Assembly: GCF_003369915.1 (NCBI RefSeq)
Contig: NC_046675.1
Span: forward strand, 15,934,001-15,998,000
From: Drosophila miranda
Lineage: Eukaryota; Arthropoda; Insecta; Diptera; Drosophilidae
Reading direction: 5' to 3'
Length of the DNA stretch: 64,000 nt
How positions within the stretch are numbered: the first letter of the stretch is position 1; every line of letters begins with the position of its first letter. A program made the position numbers and the translations under genes. Below, piece by piece: positions 1 to 12,708 of the stretch. The notes beneath the pieces were generated by a model. It did not search any database. It was not told the DNA's origin and saw nothing but the letters and a program-made list of their open reading frames with translations.

Positions 1-2850
1 TGCATGCGCCACACAGGACGGGATGAGTCGAGCCGGAGCTTCAGCTGTGAACTGTGGTGAGTTTCCTAAAGGGCCCACTCACACAGATACACCCACACAC
101 GAACACACACAGACACTAGGGCACGGACACGGATACGGATACGGACACGGTGGGAAAGTAAAAGGCAAATGTTGAGCACGGAGACGAGAGAGAGCGAATC
201 CACATCAAAACAAAGGAAACCATGAGTCGGCTGAGCTTGGAAAAACTCGTTGAAAAATACCAACCAAAAACAAAGATCCACGGGGGAAAAAAACAGACAA
301 ATACATGGGCACTCGACAAAAAATACACAAGGAAAAACCAAATGAGATTAGGACTAAACGATACCCAAAACTTTTGACATGAAAGCAGCAGCCCAAATCG
401 TTTGGATCTGAGATCCATCGAAACATTTCGGCAGATGCCTTTACCTCTTGATCGCTTAAATCATAGTTTCAGGATGTGCACAAAAACCATATACCCTTGA
501 AGTCTACGAATACCCTGGGTATAGAAACGAATGCCCTGAATGACTAAGGCAAAGTTCGCGAAGATTCAACAAATGACAAAAGCCACGACAAGCAACAGAA
601 CCTCGACAGCAGCAGGCAGGGGGTGGACAGACAGCATGGTGGGTTGGCGGGGGGTGGATGGGATGTGGCAAGCGAGGTTAGAAGCTGCTTCAGGGACAGC
701 TTCAAATGCTGAGGAGGGGCCCAGGCACAGGCCCAGTCAAGCAAGAAGCGTAAGCGTTTTCTGTCTCTGTGGCTGATTCTGTGTTTGACGCGCATACATA
801 TGTGTTTACTAGTCTGTGTGTACATCTGTGTGTGTGTGAGGGGGGAAGCTGAGATGTGTATGTGTTTGGGTATGAGCGAAAATTACAGACTAACAAGTGG
901 TCGTTGAATGGCAAACCAGCGAGGCAGACAGCCCCAGCCACGACAGTTGATTTGATTTGACAGCAAGACATGACATTTCGGGTTGGCAGAGGCTGAGGCA
1001 GAGCCAGAGTCAGAGAGAGTGGTGTGGTGTGGTGTAGCCCAAGAGCCAGAGAACCCACCAAGACGCAGCAGCTCAAGTGAAGTGAAGCTGAAGAAATGCC
1101 ACGAGTGCTGGATCCCAGCAGCCAGCAGCCGGCAGTCAGGGATCCACAACGGATGCCCCAACTGATGACGCAGATGTCTCTGCTCATCTCATCTCAACTC
1201 AACTCGACAGAGTCTCGTTCTGCTGCCGTTGGCAAGTGCAGGCAACCGCAAGCATCCATCCTTGGAGCAGTTGGGGGGGAATAAAAAAAAACCGAGAAAA
1301 ACTGCGCCCGCGCCCGCTCATATAATGAAGATGGATCTTGACTGGGACAGGGACAGGGACACGGACAGGAACTGGTGGCTGTTGCTTTTGCTGGAGCTCG
1401 GCCTGGGCTTGGGCGACGACTAGCATAACAATGGGAAGCGGACGTAGCACTCGGAAGCGGAAATGAATAGCAGGACACCCACAACCCAAAAGCCACAGCC
1501 ATCCCACACGGACCACCGCATGGCACTGGGGAGGTCTGTTCCCATGTTCCCATTCCCACGGTCCCCGTCCCCGTCCCCGACCACGTCCCATTGCTGGTTG
1601 GCCATAAAATATGCCATCGTGCATATGACTCTGTCATATATTTGGTATTTTAAAGCGTGCAATTCTGGTCTGTCCGGTGTCTCTGTCGGGTAAACACAGT
1701 GGGACCATAAAAACCGTGACCAGGCCAGGCGAAGTGCAAGTAGATTTCTGTTGTTTGTCGAGAGGTTTGTCTGGAAAGATATATGTGGGCTTGATATATT
1801 TGCCAACTGACATTATTTCATAATTTTCAACATATTATTTGATGATTCCAAAACGATTACATCAACTATCATAGGAATTTCTGGGGCATAGGATGGAATT
1901 TTATCAGAGATGCATTTCATTAGTTTACAAAGGTACGGATGGATACCTTTATGTCTGAATGAATATCGAATATCCGCTATCCGCTATCCTGCTTGTATTA
2001 TTATGATATTAATTCTCAGTCCCACTGTGTTTTAGATACACAAGTCTCTAGAGACACTCCAGCCAAACCGGATACCCCCCTCCCTTACGATTTATATCGA
2101 TATGCTGGCTGTGTGAACAGCTGACTGTCTGTCGACTCACCTCTTTGTTTGTCGCACTATCCGCTCCTGCTACTGCTCCTCCTGCTGCTGCTGTGGGTAC
2201 AGCTACTCGTACTATTGCAGCGCGTTGGGGCCCGCACGTGTGCAGGTGCCAGTTAGCGGTTAGGTCAGGTGGGTGCTCGTTCGTTCGGTTTGGTGGTTGG
2301 GTGGGCGGTGGTGGCTCTGCTTGAGGATTGTGTGCTTTGTAGGTGATGAGTGGGTGGCTAGGTGGGTGGTGGGTGGCCAGGTGGGGTTGGGCAGGACTGC
2401 CAATGTCGTTGGCCGTGTGAGGATATCGCAGTCAGTCGTAGTTACAGTCTTCGTTGCCAACGCTTCAGTAGTCAGCTTGATGTGCTGAAAAGTCACTTTC
2501 GAGTGTTTTCACTTTCCACGTGGCGTTGCACGTGCGCGCTGCCAGCCAAGTGCCACTTGCCACGATTGTTAGCATGAATTCTCTTCACACAGTGTAATGG
2601 GGGGGTCTTGCAGAGAGAGATAACCTGCTGGTCGCGACGCGTTTATAGTTACAGCCTTGAAACAATGAAACAAGACAGCGGCGGGAAGGACGACGATGAC
2701 GACGACCCATTGAGGCACTCGAGCAGTTTCTAGCGAAAGTGTGCGCCTTGCTCTGGCTTCAGATTGTTGTTGTTGTTGTTGCTGTTGCTGGTACTGGTTT
2801 GGCCACGTTTACACGAAATTAAGTTAAGTAATTAAGTTGGCCTGCTTGCT

Positions 2851-2893
2851 GGCTGTGGCTGTGGCTGGGGCTGTGGCTGGGGCTGGGGCTGGG
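2851..2893. repeat. Hexanucleotide (ggctgt/ggctgg) tandem array
   Basis: Six-base units alternating ggctgt and ggctgg run for about 43 bp. The complementary strand would be C-rich. There is no coding frame of interest. Confidence 0.85.
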
Positions 2894-3064
2894 TGGTGTG
2901 CGCATATTTCATAGCCTGCTTCTGGGCGTCCCACTGAAACGCCGCTTAAATTATGCATGCACCAGACATGTCACGTGGATAGTGCCACTAAACGAACGTT
3001 AGTCAACGTCGACGACGGCGTCGACGCCACATGCTAACATTCTGACAGCTGCGCGGCCGCGGCG

Positions 3065-3120
3065 GTTGAGTCCGAGTCCGAGTCCGAATTTGAGTGCGAG
3101 TTTCAGTTCGAGTGCGAGCG
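3065..3120. repeat. Degenerate hexamer array (gagtcc/gagtgc)
   Basis: Perfect gagtcc repeats at the left decay rightwards into gagtgc, gagttt and cagttc units. This is a typical imperfect minisatellite next to a CpG-rich block. Confidence 0.8.
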
Positions 3121-4495
3121 GGTAATTTTTAGACAATTTTGTATTCAACGGCCTTCTACTGATTAATTTCTGCTCGACTTTTATTCGATTTGCTATGATT
3201 TGCTTGGTTTTGCGGTTATAGAAATTGAATTTATTTGGCTACGCGCCACACGAGCACGTTGCAGCCACACAAAAATCTCGCTCACACAACTCTCCTCCAC
3301 GCGCTACGCTCTCACTCAAAACTCACGCACACAGACACACTCGCAGCGACACAGACACACAGATGTTCGTTCATGTGCACACACACACCTAAGCAAAGCG
3401 TAACGTAGGACGCGATTTTTGGCGTATGTCCTGATGCCGTAATTTTCTATGCACAAACACGCGGAACACGCGGTATTCTCAAGGACTCTCGACTTTTGTT
3501 CGATTCCCTTGATTGGGCTACAGTCTCGGGCTGTTGTTTGGCCAGATTTCACACATTTAAGGCGCGATTTGGTAATTTTTTGCGATTTATTTTGATGCCA
3601 CACAGCGTGGAGTGTGCAAACCGTGTTGATTTGTTCGCACCTTGGCCATTCGCTACTGAACCCAACACACACACGGTGAGAGTTCACCACAGCTGGCTGG
3701 CTGTCACGAGAGAGCGGCAGAGTCCTGGCCCACACAGCCAGCACAATCACTCGTTGCTTTCGCTCTTCTCCATTTCTCGCTCTCTGTCTCAGTCTCTGGA
3801 GCGCCGTGTGTGGTGGGTTAGCATTTTTTTTGGGTAGAGCTTGCGCACAGCTGTTCGGGGAATGGCGGCATTTCAAATAGCCAACGCTGAACGGCTGGGA
3901 AAAAGCTGAAAAACTGAGACTATAAGCTATGTGACTGATATGAATTAAAAGGCAATTCCAAGAGTTAATTTATGTCTCATAATGTTTTTTCGATGAAATA
4001 TCCTTTCCTCAGTGGGCACTGCCTCTAACTCACTCAAGACCAAAACTTGCGCAAGCTCTCGCTCAAATTTCTCATGCTTACTGCCACTACCACTCACTCT
4101 CTCTTTCGCTCAGCTGTCATCTGTGGAGTATGTGTGTGTGTGGTAGTAGTGGGCGCCTGTCCCATTGCATGGAAATCTGTTGCATGAGCGCAATTTGTTA
4201 TCCTCTTTATCTCAGCTGAGTGTCGTCCAAGTGTCAGTAGTGCTTCTCGCTACATAAATTACTCCATGGCTTCTTGAGCAATACCGTTACAGCAACAACA
4301 ATCAAAATTGAGCATATAAAAACAATAAAATGCCGTAGCCGGAGCCGGCAGCGCCCATCGGGCAAATCCCCAAAAAGTAAAAGTACGAGTACCCACAATA
4401 ATAACAATCTAGCTGGAAAATAAAGGAGGTGTAGGACTAGGAGCAAGATAAACACAATGTAAGATGAAGACGGGAGTACGACAGATTGAACTAGA

Positions 4496-4543
4496 GTGAG
4501 TGAGAGAGAGAGATAGAGGAGGCCAGAGATAGAGAGAGAGAGA
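4496..4543. promoter_or_regulatory. GAGAG-rich tract, possible GAGA-factor site
   Basis: A run of GAGA units interrupted by ATAG and GAGGCC. GAGAG clusters are the known binding target of Drosophila GAGA factor (Trl). A regulatory role here is inference. It could equally be a plain microsatellite. Confidence 0.4.
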
Positions 4544-5168
4544 CGGCTAGCGGTTTAGTGGATTTACTTGACAAGACTGTTGCTCTCGTAGTCATCGGCA
4601 TCGGAGTTGTGTTCTGTCTCTTGTTCCTTATCCGTTGCTTAAGCCATTGTTTGGGCTGTGATTTTGAAGAACTTTCGCTACTAATACATATTCAAACATG
4701 GTCTATGCCTTGCCTCATGCGTTGGGTACTGCGGGAAAATATAATTTTAAGCAGGGACCGCAACAGCTATGAGTTTTAAAATAAAAATTCCAGTCTAACA
4801 ATTATTTCTCCATTTTTATTAAAAAACATCAAATATAAAACTTTTTATTAATTTGTATTAAAAAATGCTAAATAACAAAAACAAAACTTTGTTCTTATTT
4901 TTTCAATAAAAGGAGTTATTTTTGGATTTATATTTTAAAATATACAAATAAGAATTATTCCGTAACTTTTATTTTAAAAGTTAAAAATAAGAGATAAAAT
5001 TAATATAGGTTTTTGAACCAGGTGGTGTAGGATCCTTAATATTCGTCCTTGAAGGACATGTGATAAATCATAGATCCAGAATAATTCAATATTTTTGGTA
5101 ATACTCAACAAAGGATATTCATTTTAACTTTTATTTTTGATTTTTAAAATAATATGGTCATAAAAAAT

Positions 5169-5412
5169 AGAGAGTACGACTAAGGAAATTTTGCAGCGAG
5201 GCCTCCAAAGACTGGCAGGTTCTCAGTCCCGAAGAGATGTTATTGTTCGAGGAAGGAGTACTTGCCCGCTCGACTCGCTGGGAGGAGGCACTCGCTCTTG
5301 GCTCAGTGGGGAAGGCTAAGCCTACCCGAGAAAAACCGTCCCCAAGTCCAAGAAAGCCAAGCAAAGAGCACAAGCGAGTCCGATGGAACGTCAACAGACT
5401 ACTTGGCGATCA
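5169..5412 (+). pseudogene. Intronless decayed fragment of MST-HMG-box-like gene
   Basis: This stretch aligns with the gene at 7856-8389. Both have the block around EASxxWQxLSP, then LLFEE, then xARxxRW or xARLAGG, then a Lys/Pro/Ser-rich tail (KAKPTREKPSPSPRKPSK here). The 59-bp intron present in the other copy is cleanly missing: sequence after TTCGAGGA continues straight into the homologue of its exon 2. The left part is degenerate, with a stop just upstream (AGAGAGTACGACTAAG). I read it as a dead retrocopy fragment. It keeps 11 bases (between CCC and TTCGAGGA) that the 7.8-kb copy has lost, so it records the ancestral frame. Family assignment rests on the HMG-like W/LSP pattern only. Confidence 0.6.
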
Positions 5413-5549
5413 TATATGAAGGTCCGTAAAACCTAATGATCGTGGTCCTTGTGGTTGATCTTTTTATCAATGTTTTGCTTGTGTTTGTGTTGAGACATAT
5501 GTCATTGGTTGACCTAACTCATTAGACATTGTAATGGAATGAGTTCACC

Positions 5550-5672
5550 ATCAAATGGCCCATGCAACAATAATATGTTATGCGCGGATCCCAGCTAGAA
5601 ACGCAGCCCTCCCATCGCGACCGAGGGGCGCTGCCGCATTACGATCGACGCGAACAGCCGAACCGGTCGCGT
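5550..5672. repeat. Dispersed repeat, copy A
   Basis: Shares with 54250-54360 the series CCATCAARTGGCCC, then GCGGATCCCA, then AAACGCAG or AAACACAG, then CCGAGGGGCG, then TGCCGCAT, then CCGAACCG, in the same order and orientation. It is GC-rich and CpG-rich in an AT-rich setting. It lies about 140 bp to the right of the MST-HMG fragment. Element class unknown to me; a DINE-1/Helitron-like or other non-autonomous element is possible. No coding capacity is seen. Confidence 0.65.
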
Positions 5673-5679
5673 ACTGATT

Positions 5680-7800
5680 GAAAACTGATTAAAAGAGCTA
5701 AACATGCATTCAAAATTACAAATATTTTTACTAATTAGAGTAAACGAATGGAATTAGTAGTAGATATGAAAAAATCCTAAACGATTCCTGCAAGGAATGT
5801 TGTTCCGTATAAATTTGTTGTTCTGCTGATTTTCCTGAGTATTAAGCAAATAAATTCCACATAGAAGGGTAGGTGGGGGAGATACAGCGGGGGGCACGTA
5901 CGTCATAGCCATGACCGTTGAAGCACACAACTAATTGAATTTCTCAAGCTGTTTCATTGACCGAATCGATTGAATCGAAACCAATTTGGCCATATGCAGT
6001 AACTGCGCCCCTTTCGCTGCCCAACCCCACTTGGCCTACATCATCGCCATCGAACCGAACCCCGCAGACACCACAGGATGGTATCCTGGGTGCTGCCTTT
6101 TTACAAAGTTGACTTCATTTTAGCCGTCGACACCGGCAGGCAGTCCCCGGCTGAAGCTTCATTAGAATGCATATTTTATATATTTTCTGGGCAAATTCCT
6201 TTGACTACTGATGCTGATGCCTGGAATACCTTAGGAAAACTGCAACTGGCGCCCTCGATAGGTACGGGCTCACAGCATATTCGAGGCAAGGGAGGACCAA
6301 GTTTATTAATAAACTTTCATTACCAGCCAATCAGTGGGATTCCATGAATATTTACCAAAAAATATTAGAGAAATTATATCCAAGCATCACCCAAGCCTCT
6401 GCCCGGATTACACGTTTTGTTTGAAATAAAATCAAATCGATTTGGTATTCAAATTTCCCTTTTGGTAGCATTTTGCCCAATAAAAACCACTTGAAAGTTA
6501 TCTTTCCACCCTCAACCAAAACGAATAGTTTGCCCTTTAGCTTCCGCTTATTGACTGCCCAAAAAAGGGGAGCCCCAAATGCAGTCAAAGTCAAAATTAC
6601 AGTCAGAATAAAAGTGAACATGCTGGAAAAAAGTACATACATACATATTTGCCAATTAGGGGGCGATGAGGAAAGAGTGCAAGCAATTTGTTTGCTCAAA
6701 CGAGACGTCAAGTGTTACGCGAAGGTTGGTGCGGGGACTGGGATTGCAACAATCGAATTAATTGGCAGCTGCCCTTAACCGTATCGAACAATCGACGGCA
6801 AATGTAATTTCCAATATCATTAGGCTCTGGGCCCAACCTGCAATTTGCGCTGCAGCGGTTCTCCCCTGGTTTTTGTTGTTTTTGTCGTAATCGCTTTGTC
6901 ATATAAATGAACCGAGTTTTGCTCTTCAGCCGGCTACAGTGGGCTGTATTTTCTACAACTTTGTCAACGTTTTTGCCTCGTGGGCAAAGTAAACTCAATT
7001 AACTTTTTGCCATTGCTGCTGCTGCTGCTGCTGCCGCTACCGTTGCAACAATAAACAATTTTTTTCCACCTTTCGCCTGGGCTCGGGCGAGAATCGCAAT
7101 TAAGGAAGATAACAGTCAAGTGCAGCAGCACCCACTCCCACTCCCACTCCCACATCCCTATCCGTACGGTAAGGTACGTTGTATAAATTGCTTAGAAAAT
7201 GTAAAGTGTAAAGCAAAATGGTTTGTGTATTTGTCATGGCGGTCTGTGGCCTCAGCCTCAGTCTCAGCCTCAACCTCAGTCCAGGACACGAGCTGGCCGA
7301 CATTAACCAAGATTTGTTGGCGCTTTAGCGAGGCGTTTGTCAGGGGCTCTTGCTGCTGCCACTGCTGCTGCTTCTTTTAATTAAAAAAGTTCTAGCTGGA
7401 TGCAATTAGCGGGGGCAACGGAACGGGTGCTGTCGCACGGAGCGTCTCCTCCTGAGTTATGAGAATAGTGTAAGGTTTAAGTAAATGCTTATAGAAATTT
7501 AATAGATTCCACTGGGGAGACATTTTTAATTGTGACAATATTTTGCAGCTACATAACGCAAAATGTATCTACATTTGCTCCAATTTTAATCGTTCGCAGA
7601 TACAGCAGACATTTTTTAAGCACCTTTGCATTACCTGCCTCCTTTGACCGATGGAAGTAGGCCATTTATCAATGCCATTCGAATCGTTCTGTTAGTTGGA
7701 ACCAAAACTTTTCATAAACAAAATCAAACACAACCTACACAACAAAAGGCAAAATTAATATACAAATAACCAGATTTGTATACATAGATAGTTTCCGATT
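5680..7800. other. Non-coding region with simple repeats
   Basis: No supported gene. It contains (GCT)n at about 7015-7034, a (cccact)n run at 7131-7153 and a (cctcag)n run at about 7249-7283. The open frames at 6078-6347 and 6352-6778 do not look like protein families I know and lack supporting signals. Confidence 0.55.
7131..7153. repeat. (cccact)n microsatellite
   Basis: Four near-perfect cccact units. Open frames across it are repeat artefacts. Confidence 0.8.
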
Positions 7801-7855
7801 CCTTTATTTTGATCACTTTGGCACCTCCGCATTCGATTTGGGTTCTGGCAGCACC

Positions 7856-8389
7856 ATGTTCGTAGCCCGTTGTACCCATTTGAACTTTCTGAGAGAGTAC
7901 CGGAATGCCTGGGCCGACAAAGACGTCCCAGCTATGGAATTGGTCAACGAGGCCTCCAATGCCTGGCAGGCTCTCAGTCCCGCTGTTCGAGGAGGTTTGT
8001 TAAGAGCTGCCTTTTGGTGGGACCATCTCATCATCTAACTATCGTCCCCACAGGATAAGTATGTGCCGGCTCGCCTCGCTGGAGGACGGTCATCGGTCTT
8101 GGCTTTTGCTGCCGGTATGTTGGTAGCTCAGCTGAGCGAAATAGAAATAGTCGACGAGGCCAAAATCATGGCCAAATCGAAGTCCAAGGCCAAACCGAAG
8201 TCCAAGGCCAAGCCGAAGTCTAGGGCCAAGCCGAAGTCCACGGCAGCCAAGCAGCTTCTGCGGAAGAATCAGAAGAATGCCACACAGGCCACACGGCGTT
8301 CAAACAAAGAACCCCTCCCATCTAAAGAAGATATTTCTAATGCCGTTGATCTTCTCTCTGAGCGGATGTGTTATCTTGGTCCACCTTAG
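7856..8389 (+). pseudogene. MST-HMG-box-like sperm chromatin gene, frameshifted
   Basis: Exon 1 at 7856-7994 encodes an HMG-like segment (LNFLREYRNAWADKD, then NEASNAWQALSP). A 59-bp intron (7995-8053, GTTTGT to CCCCACAG) follows. Exon 2 at 8054-8389 reads DKYVPARLAGGRSSVLAFAAG, then a strongly basic KSKAKPKS repeat tail. In Drosophila this architecture (degenerate HMG box plus Lys/Arg-rich tail) is typical of Mst35B, Mst77F and Prtl99C-type proteins that package sperm DNA; that role is inferred from resemblance. Exon 1 ends one base into a codon while exon 2 is open only from its first base, so the spliced message meets TAA immediately. Against the intronless copy at 5.2 kb, 11 bases are missing between CCC and TTCGAGGA, which explains the break. 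An unrecognised alternative splice or an assembly error could still leave it functional. Confidence 0.6.
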
Positions 8390-8399
8390 GCTTTCTTGT

Positions 8400-11300
8400 C
8401 CTGAAATAAAAGCTTATGCAGGGTACTGGTATTTCAGAATTGTATATTTTATGGCTTCCATAGAAGGTGCCGGAATTACGCTACTTTCGAAACTATGTTG
8501 CACAATTGAAGACATGAGAAACCGAAAAGGGATACAAAATACTTAAATGGCTCAAACTCGAAGGGTCCCCTTTGTTTTAGTATGTAAAAAAGGGATAAAT
8601 GACATCAAGGATAATACGCACTAACACACCCACTCAGACAGGTGAGAGCCCACGCCCACCCACTCAGCTATACAGTGTTGTCCCTTAAAATATGCAAAGC
8701 AAAGGAGAGCACCCATAAGACAGTGCAGGAGTAAAGCATCTGAGAGTATCTGAGCCGAGCGAAGATACAGCCAACAGCCAACATCCAACAGCCAGCAGTC
8801 GAGAGCCCAGCACAGCACCTATGCATAAATAATGAAAGCACACAGATACTCGCACACACACACACACCAATGCAGATGGGAGTGTACGGGACTGCAATGT
8901 TTGCTGCTGACGGCTCACATGGTAAAAGCGTCAGTATAATAGCCAAAGTAATGGCAAAAGTGCAATTGTGAGTTCAAGTAAATAAAAACTATTCAAATAT
9001 GCAAAACACAATGCAAAATGAAGAGCAGCACACATAGCAGCATAGCCCCCGGGGGCCCAGGGCCCGCCCGTCCGCTCGTGTATCTCAAGTGCATAAATTT
9101 GCTTGTTAAATCCTGATTGATACGCCAGCCTGGGATGGTCGTCGTCGTCGTCGTAGTCGTCGTCGTCCTCGTTCCGCTGAGTGTTCCTTTCAACAGCAAT
9201 AGATGGAAATGGATATGGAGATGGAGAGAGCAAAGAGGCAAACAAAAAAAAAACTATCCACATATTGCCATCATATTTTACACAAAGCGGAAGTCGAGTG
9301 CCGCCCTGCACGGAACTTGTTGTCCTTTGGGGCTGTTGCAGCATCAGCAGCAGCAGCGATTTGCCCCAGGACCCGGCGGGGGCGGGTGCGGCACACTTTT
9401 CGAAATTCGCTTATCAAGTTTTTAGTTGGAAATTCTCGCTAAGAGAGATGTGCAGTTTATTTGTTGCTTCAACTGATCGGCTATCGCTTGGGTAAATGTT
9501 TGTACTGTGTAAGGAGCAAAATTGTATTTGGCTTTGAATTTGATTAATCCTACTATGTATTGGTAATCCCCTTTATGGCTTCTCTAACTAAAATGTCGCC
9601 TTCAGAGCTGTCAATGAGGGAGATGCGGTCAATGCCGTCATTAAAACACTGTCCACCACAGCATAGCCAGGTGGATATGGAGAAAAACAAGCCAACAAAG
9701 ACGTGTCCAGGTGGAAATTGATGAATTTTTGCAGCGCTTTTGAAGTTTCTGACAAAGCAGCGAGGAAATTGAAACAGAACTGACGCTGGGGCACTGTTGT
9801 TGATGCTGGTGCTGCAGCTCATAGTGCGAGGCATTGGAAAATGTTGTCACAACGGCATGGTGGAAATACTGGCCATGTTTTAGCCGCTCAAGGCTCAAAG
9901 CAGCTTATTGGCCCGAACAGCAACGCCTACAAGCATCAAAGACCACGTTGACAGCCGTGGCAGGGATGACGCAGTGCAGCCAAGGAAAGATTATTGCAAA
10001 AAATAAAAGAAAAACTCTTGCACACACTAGAGAAATGGAAAACCCTGAAAGTGGGAAGTGGGAGGTGCGAATGGGCCACTAACGATGCTGCTCTCTTGTT
10101 GTTGCCATTGTCGGTGGTTCCTGGTGATGTGTGTGGAATGATTATAAAGCAACATCGATGGAGGTAAAAAACTTGGTACATCATCATCTATGCATGCATC
10201 CATGTGCGTATATGCTTTTGGTTTTTTGTGTGGGTGTGTGCGTGTGTGTTTGTGTGTGTGTGTTGGTGGGTTGGCAGTTGTAGGCACTTTGCGGATGCTC
10301 GTGAATTGAACGTTTATTGACACACAAAAGCTGGAAAATTGAAAAATTCTGCAGAACCAACGATTCCCCCACCTGTCCGTGTTTACGACCAGCAGGCCCA
10401 GCCTCACTCATCTCTGTTCATTGCGTATTCCCCATACCTTTGTATACCCTAGATGGAGGGTGTTATGAATTTTCCTATATTGTTTTTCAACAAGTTAGAA
10501 CACCTTAGATTACCTTTATAGGATGTTGTATTGAAAGAGCAATCATGAAAGAGTTCACATGATTCCTTAATCTGAAAGACCAAAAGTAAGACTTGAAAAT
10601 GGGACAATTACTAGTCCTAGAAACCTCTCCATTATCCGCTGCTATGAAGGCTAAAACCGTCATCGAAGAGTATTCAAAGTTTCGTTGTGCCCAAGCAGCC
10701 ATACCTCCTTCCTTGTTGCTTTTAATGGACGCCACACCTTTCAGGATTGTCATTGTTGGTGTTCCTCCATTCTGGCAATTTCCCCAGCGGCGGCATCCTG
10801 ACAACGCCGCTCATCGAGCACCACCTCAAAGGAGCGCTTTGTGCGGCGCCGTGCGACCGTGTATTAGTGCTTCCATTCAATAGTTTGGTTTGCCAGGACA
10901 GGACTCGCAATACTCGTACATTCGGTTTTTATGTGTTATTGCATATTTCTGCGTTATAATGCAGACACTGCCTGAGGCACGAGCCCCCCGTCGACTGGCG
11001 ATGCCGTCGCTTATTATTGCCCGCTGAACCATAATGGGTTAATGGCAAATTGAAACCCGATTGAAAGGGGCCCCGAGACGCGTTCCGTCTTCCTTCTTTC
11101 GCACACTGTCGATCCATATGAAATTCGTAATTGAATTAAATTTAATGGCATATTTCGAATGCCTTCTGCGGTGGGCGTGGCACACATGTGTGAAACATTT
11201 CCAACGCCTTCTCATCTTCTAGCTTTTCCTTCTTTTTTTTTGTATGTCTGGTTTTGTTAATTTGCACCAAGTGCGTGCAGGTCTTCGCAAGTGCCGTAAA

Positions 11301-11880
11301 GTGTGCACAAATTCAATTTTATTTTAGATTCACATATTTGCCTTTGTGCTCTTCCATTGGCTTCCATCAGTACCGGCGGGGAAGGATCAGTCGGACAATG
11401 AAGGAGAAGTCTTACAGAAGCCAGTTCAGTGGTTATAGGCTAAGGCTATAATCTTTTAAACTATGGAAGATGGAGAACAGAGACAGCTGTAGACGCAGGG
11501 AAGCCAAAGAACTGCAGAACCGGATTCAAATATTTCTGGCTAGAACAAGGCAATTGTTTGGTGCCTTCACAAATTCTTTGATTAGTTTTTAAATGGCCTT
11601 CCTCTGTGTGGCTAACACAAGCTAGTAGAATTAGCTTTCAGGTCAGTGAAACTCAATCTCCTCACATATATCCAGCTGAGCCTTTATGGCCACAAGTGTC
11701 CACAAAAATTTCGTGGGTGTCCGATGCTTTTTTACATACATTAATACAAAGAAAGACTTCTACTTCGAAAAAAAAACCCATTAATTAATTGGATACATAT
11801 GTATTTTCAACACGTTAAGTTGACTGCTAGGTATACATTTTTGAATGTAAATTGATTCTGCTGGTGACGAGTATCAAACT
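8400..11880. other. Non-coding region
   Basis: No gene supported. It holds CA repeats near 8850-8868, a (gtc)n array at 9138-9171, and TG-rich sequence at 10225-10265. The frames at 9553-9834, 10505-10883 and 10929-11117 carry no recognisable domain, splice signals or codon pattern. An ACCCT-AGGGT mini-hairpin lies at 10446-10461. Confidence 0.5.
9138..9171. repeat. (gtc)n trinucleotide microsatellite
   Basis: About eleven gtc/gtcgta units. The poly-Val, poly-Thr and poly-Asp frames that cross it are artefacts. Confidence 0.85.
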
Positions 11881-11884
11881 CGGC

Positions 11885-12454
11885 TTACAGATCACCATCG
11901 GATAGTATGGCGTCCTCAATCTGACGGATCTGAGCCCAAGTTTTTTCAGATTCCTTGATTACTTTGGCGCTCGCCAAACAGTAGGGACACTGGCGAAAGT
12001 CCATAAGGGAAGCTTCCTGTGGGAAAATGGGGTGTTAGAACATAATCAACCAAAGGAAAATATAGGCAAGAACTTACAGCTGGATGCTTCTCGCATATTG
12101 TGGCAACGCGTCCATGCAAGTAGTGGTGGCAGCGACCACACTCGAGGGCCTTCGCTGGACTGTTGCATATGCATGTCTTAATAATAATGTTCTCCGATTG
12201 CAGATCGGATCCGATATCCTCCTCTTTTTTCTCCGCATTGTTGTTGGCCTCCACGTACAAGCATTTCTTGACGACCTGTTTCTTTTGGTAATTAGGTTTA
12301 AGGAATTTTACGCTGCGCGGCGATGCTCCGTTAAGATTCCCGTAGATTGAGTTCATACGTGCGAAAATTGAATTCTGATCAGTCCCCTCTGATTCCGAAA
12401 TGGTAAGAATTATTAGCCGCACTTATCACACTTCTCACACACATATTTACCCAT
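11885..12454 (-). CDS. Small Cys/His-rich zinc-binding protein, 148 residues
   Basis: Three exons on the minus strand: 12451-12454 (ATGG only), 12078-12388 and 11885-12016. Introns of 62 and 61 bp have GTAAAT/TCAG and GTAAGT/ACAG ends. The coding length is 447 nt, exactly 149 codons with TAA. The protein starts MEGTDQNSIFARMNSIYG, has a basic middle (KFLKPNYQKKQVVKK), and a C-terminal zinc-finger-like module with CIC, CGRCHHYLHGR, CEKH and CPYC spaced as paired metal ligands (C-x-C, C-x2-C-H, C-x2-H, C-x2-C). It ends in an acidic helix. RING/PHD-like cross-brace binding is inferred from ligand spacing; I do not recognise the exact family. It is transcribed divergently from the strawberry notch paralogue, and its promoter, first exon, first intron and exon-2 start are an inverted copy of that gene's. 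No lesion is seen. Confidence 0.8.
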
Positions 12455-12708
12455 TTTGCTTCTGATTTGCACGATTTTGTTATGCTCAGTAATTAGATCT
12501 ATAGCGACACCAACTAATGATTAATTGAACTAAGTTGATTTGTCGCAATTATAAGCTCCGTTTATCCACAATAAAGAAAAATCGCGGCTAGCACGAAAAT
12601 ATATGACGCCTTATAATTTTTCCTTTTTTATGTCAAGTAACGGTGATTACCAATGTTGTAAAGCGCATCAATATTATACGTGTCAGCTATCGAGTGCGCA
12701 ATATCGCA
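12361..12708 (-). repeat. Inverted duplication, left arm (promoter, exon 1, intron 1)
   Basis: Read on the minus strand this matches 13129-13440 on the plus strand. Shared blocks in order include GCGATATT-CGCA-TCGATAG, TTGATGC-CTTTACA, TTATTAGTTGGT-like, TTACTGA-CATA, CAGAAGCAAAATGGGTAA, GATAAGTGC-GCTAATAATTCTTAC, and the acceptor ATCAG followed by GGACTGATCAGAA. Divergence is moderate, with many small differences, so the copy is not recent. Confidence 0.85.

Larger units (their letters stand above)
1..5150. other. Non-coding region with simple repeats and promoter-like stretches
   Basis: I see no convincing coding exon here. Open frames on both strands lie in CA, GT and CT-rich sequence and lack codon structure. 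It holds (GTT)n at about 2766-2790, a G-rich (ggctgt/ggctgg)n array at 2851-2893, a (gagtcc)n-type array at 3065-3120, dense CACACA/CTCACA at 3240-3400, and a GA-rich tract at 4496-4543. The GC-rich, CpG-bearing stretch at 3000-3120 followed by CA/CT-rich sequence resembles a Drosophila 5' regulatory region, but I cannot place a start site. From about 4790 to 5160 it is very AT-rich. Confidence 0.6.
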
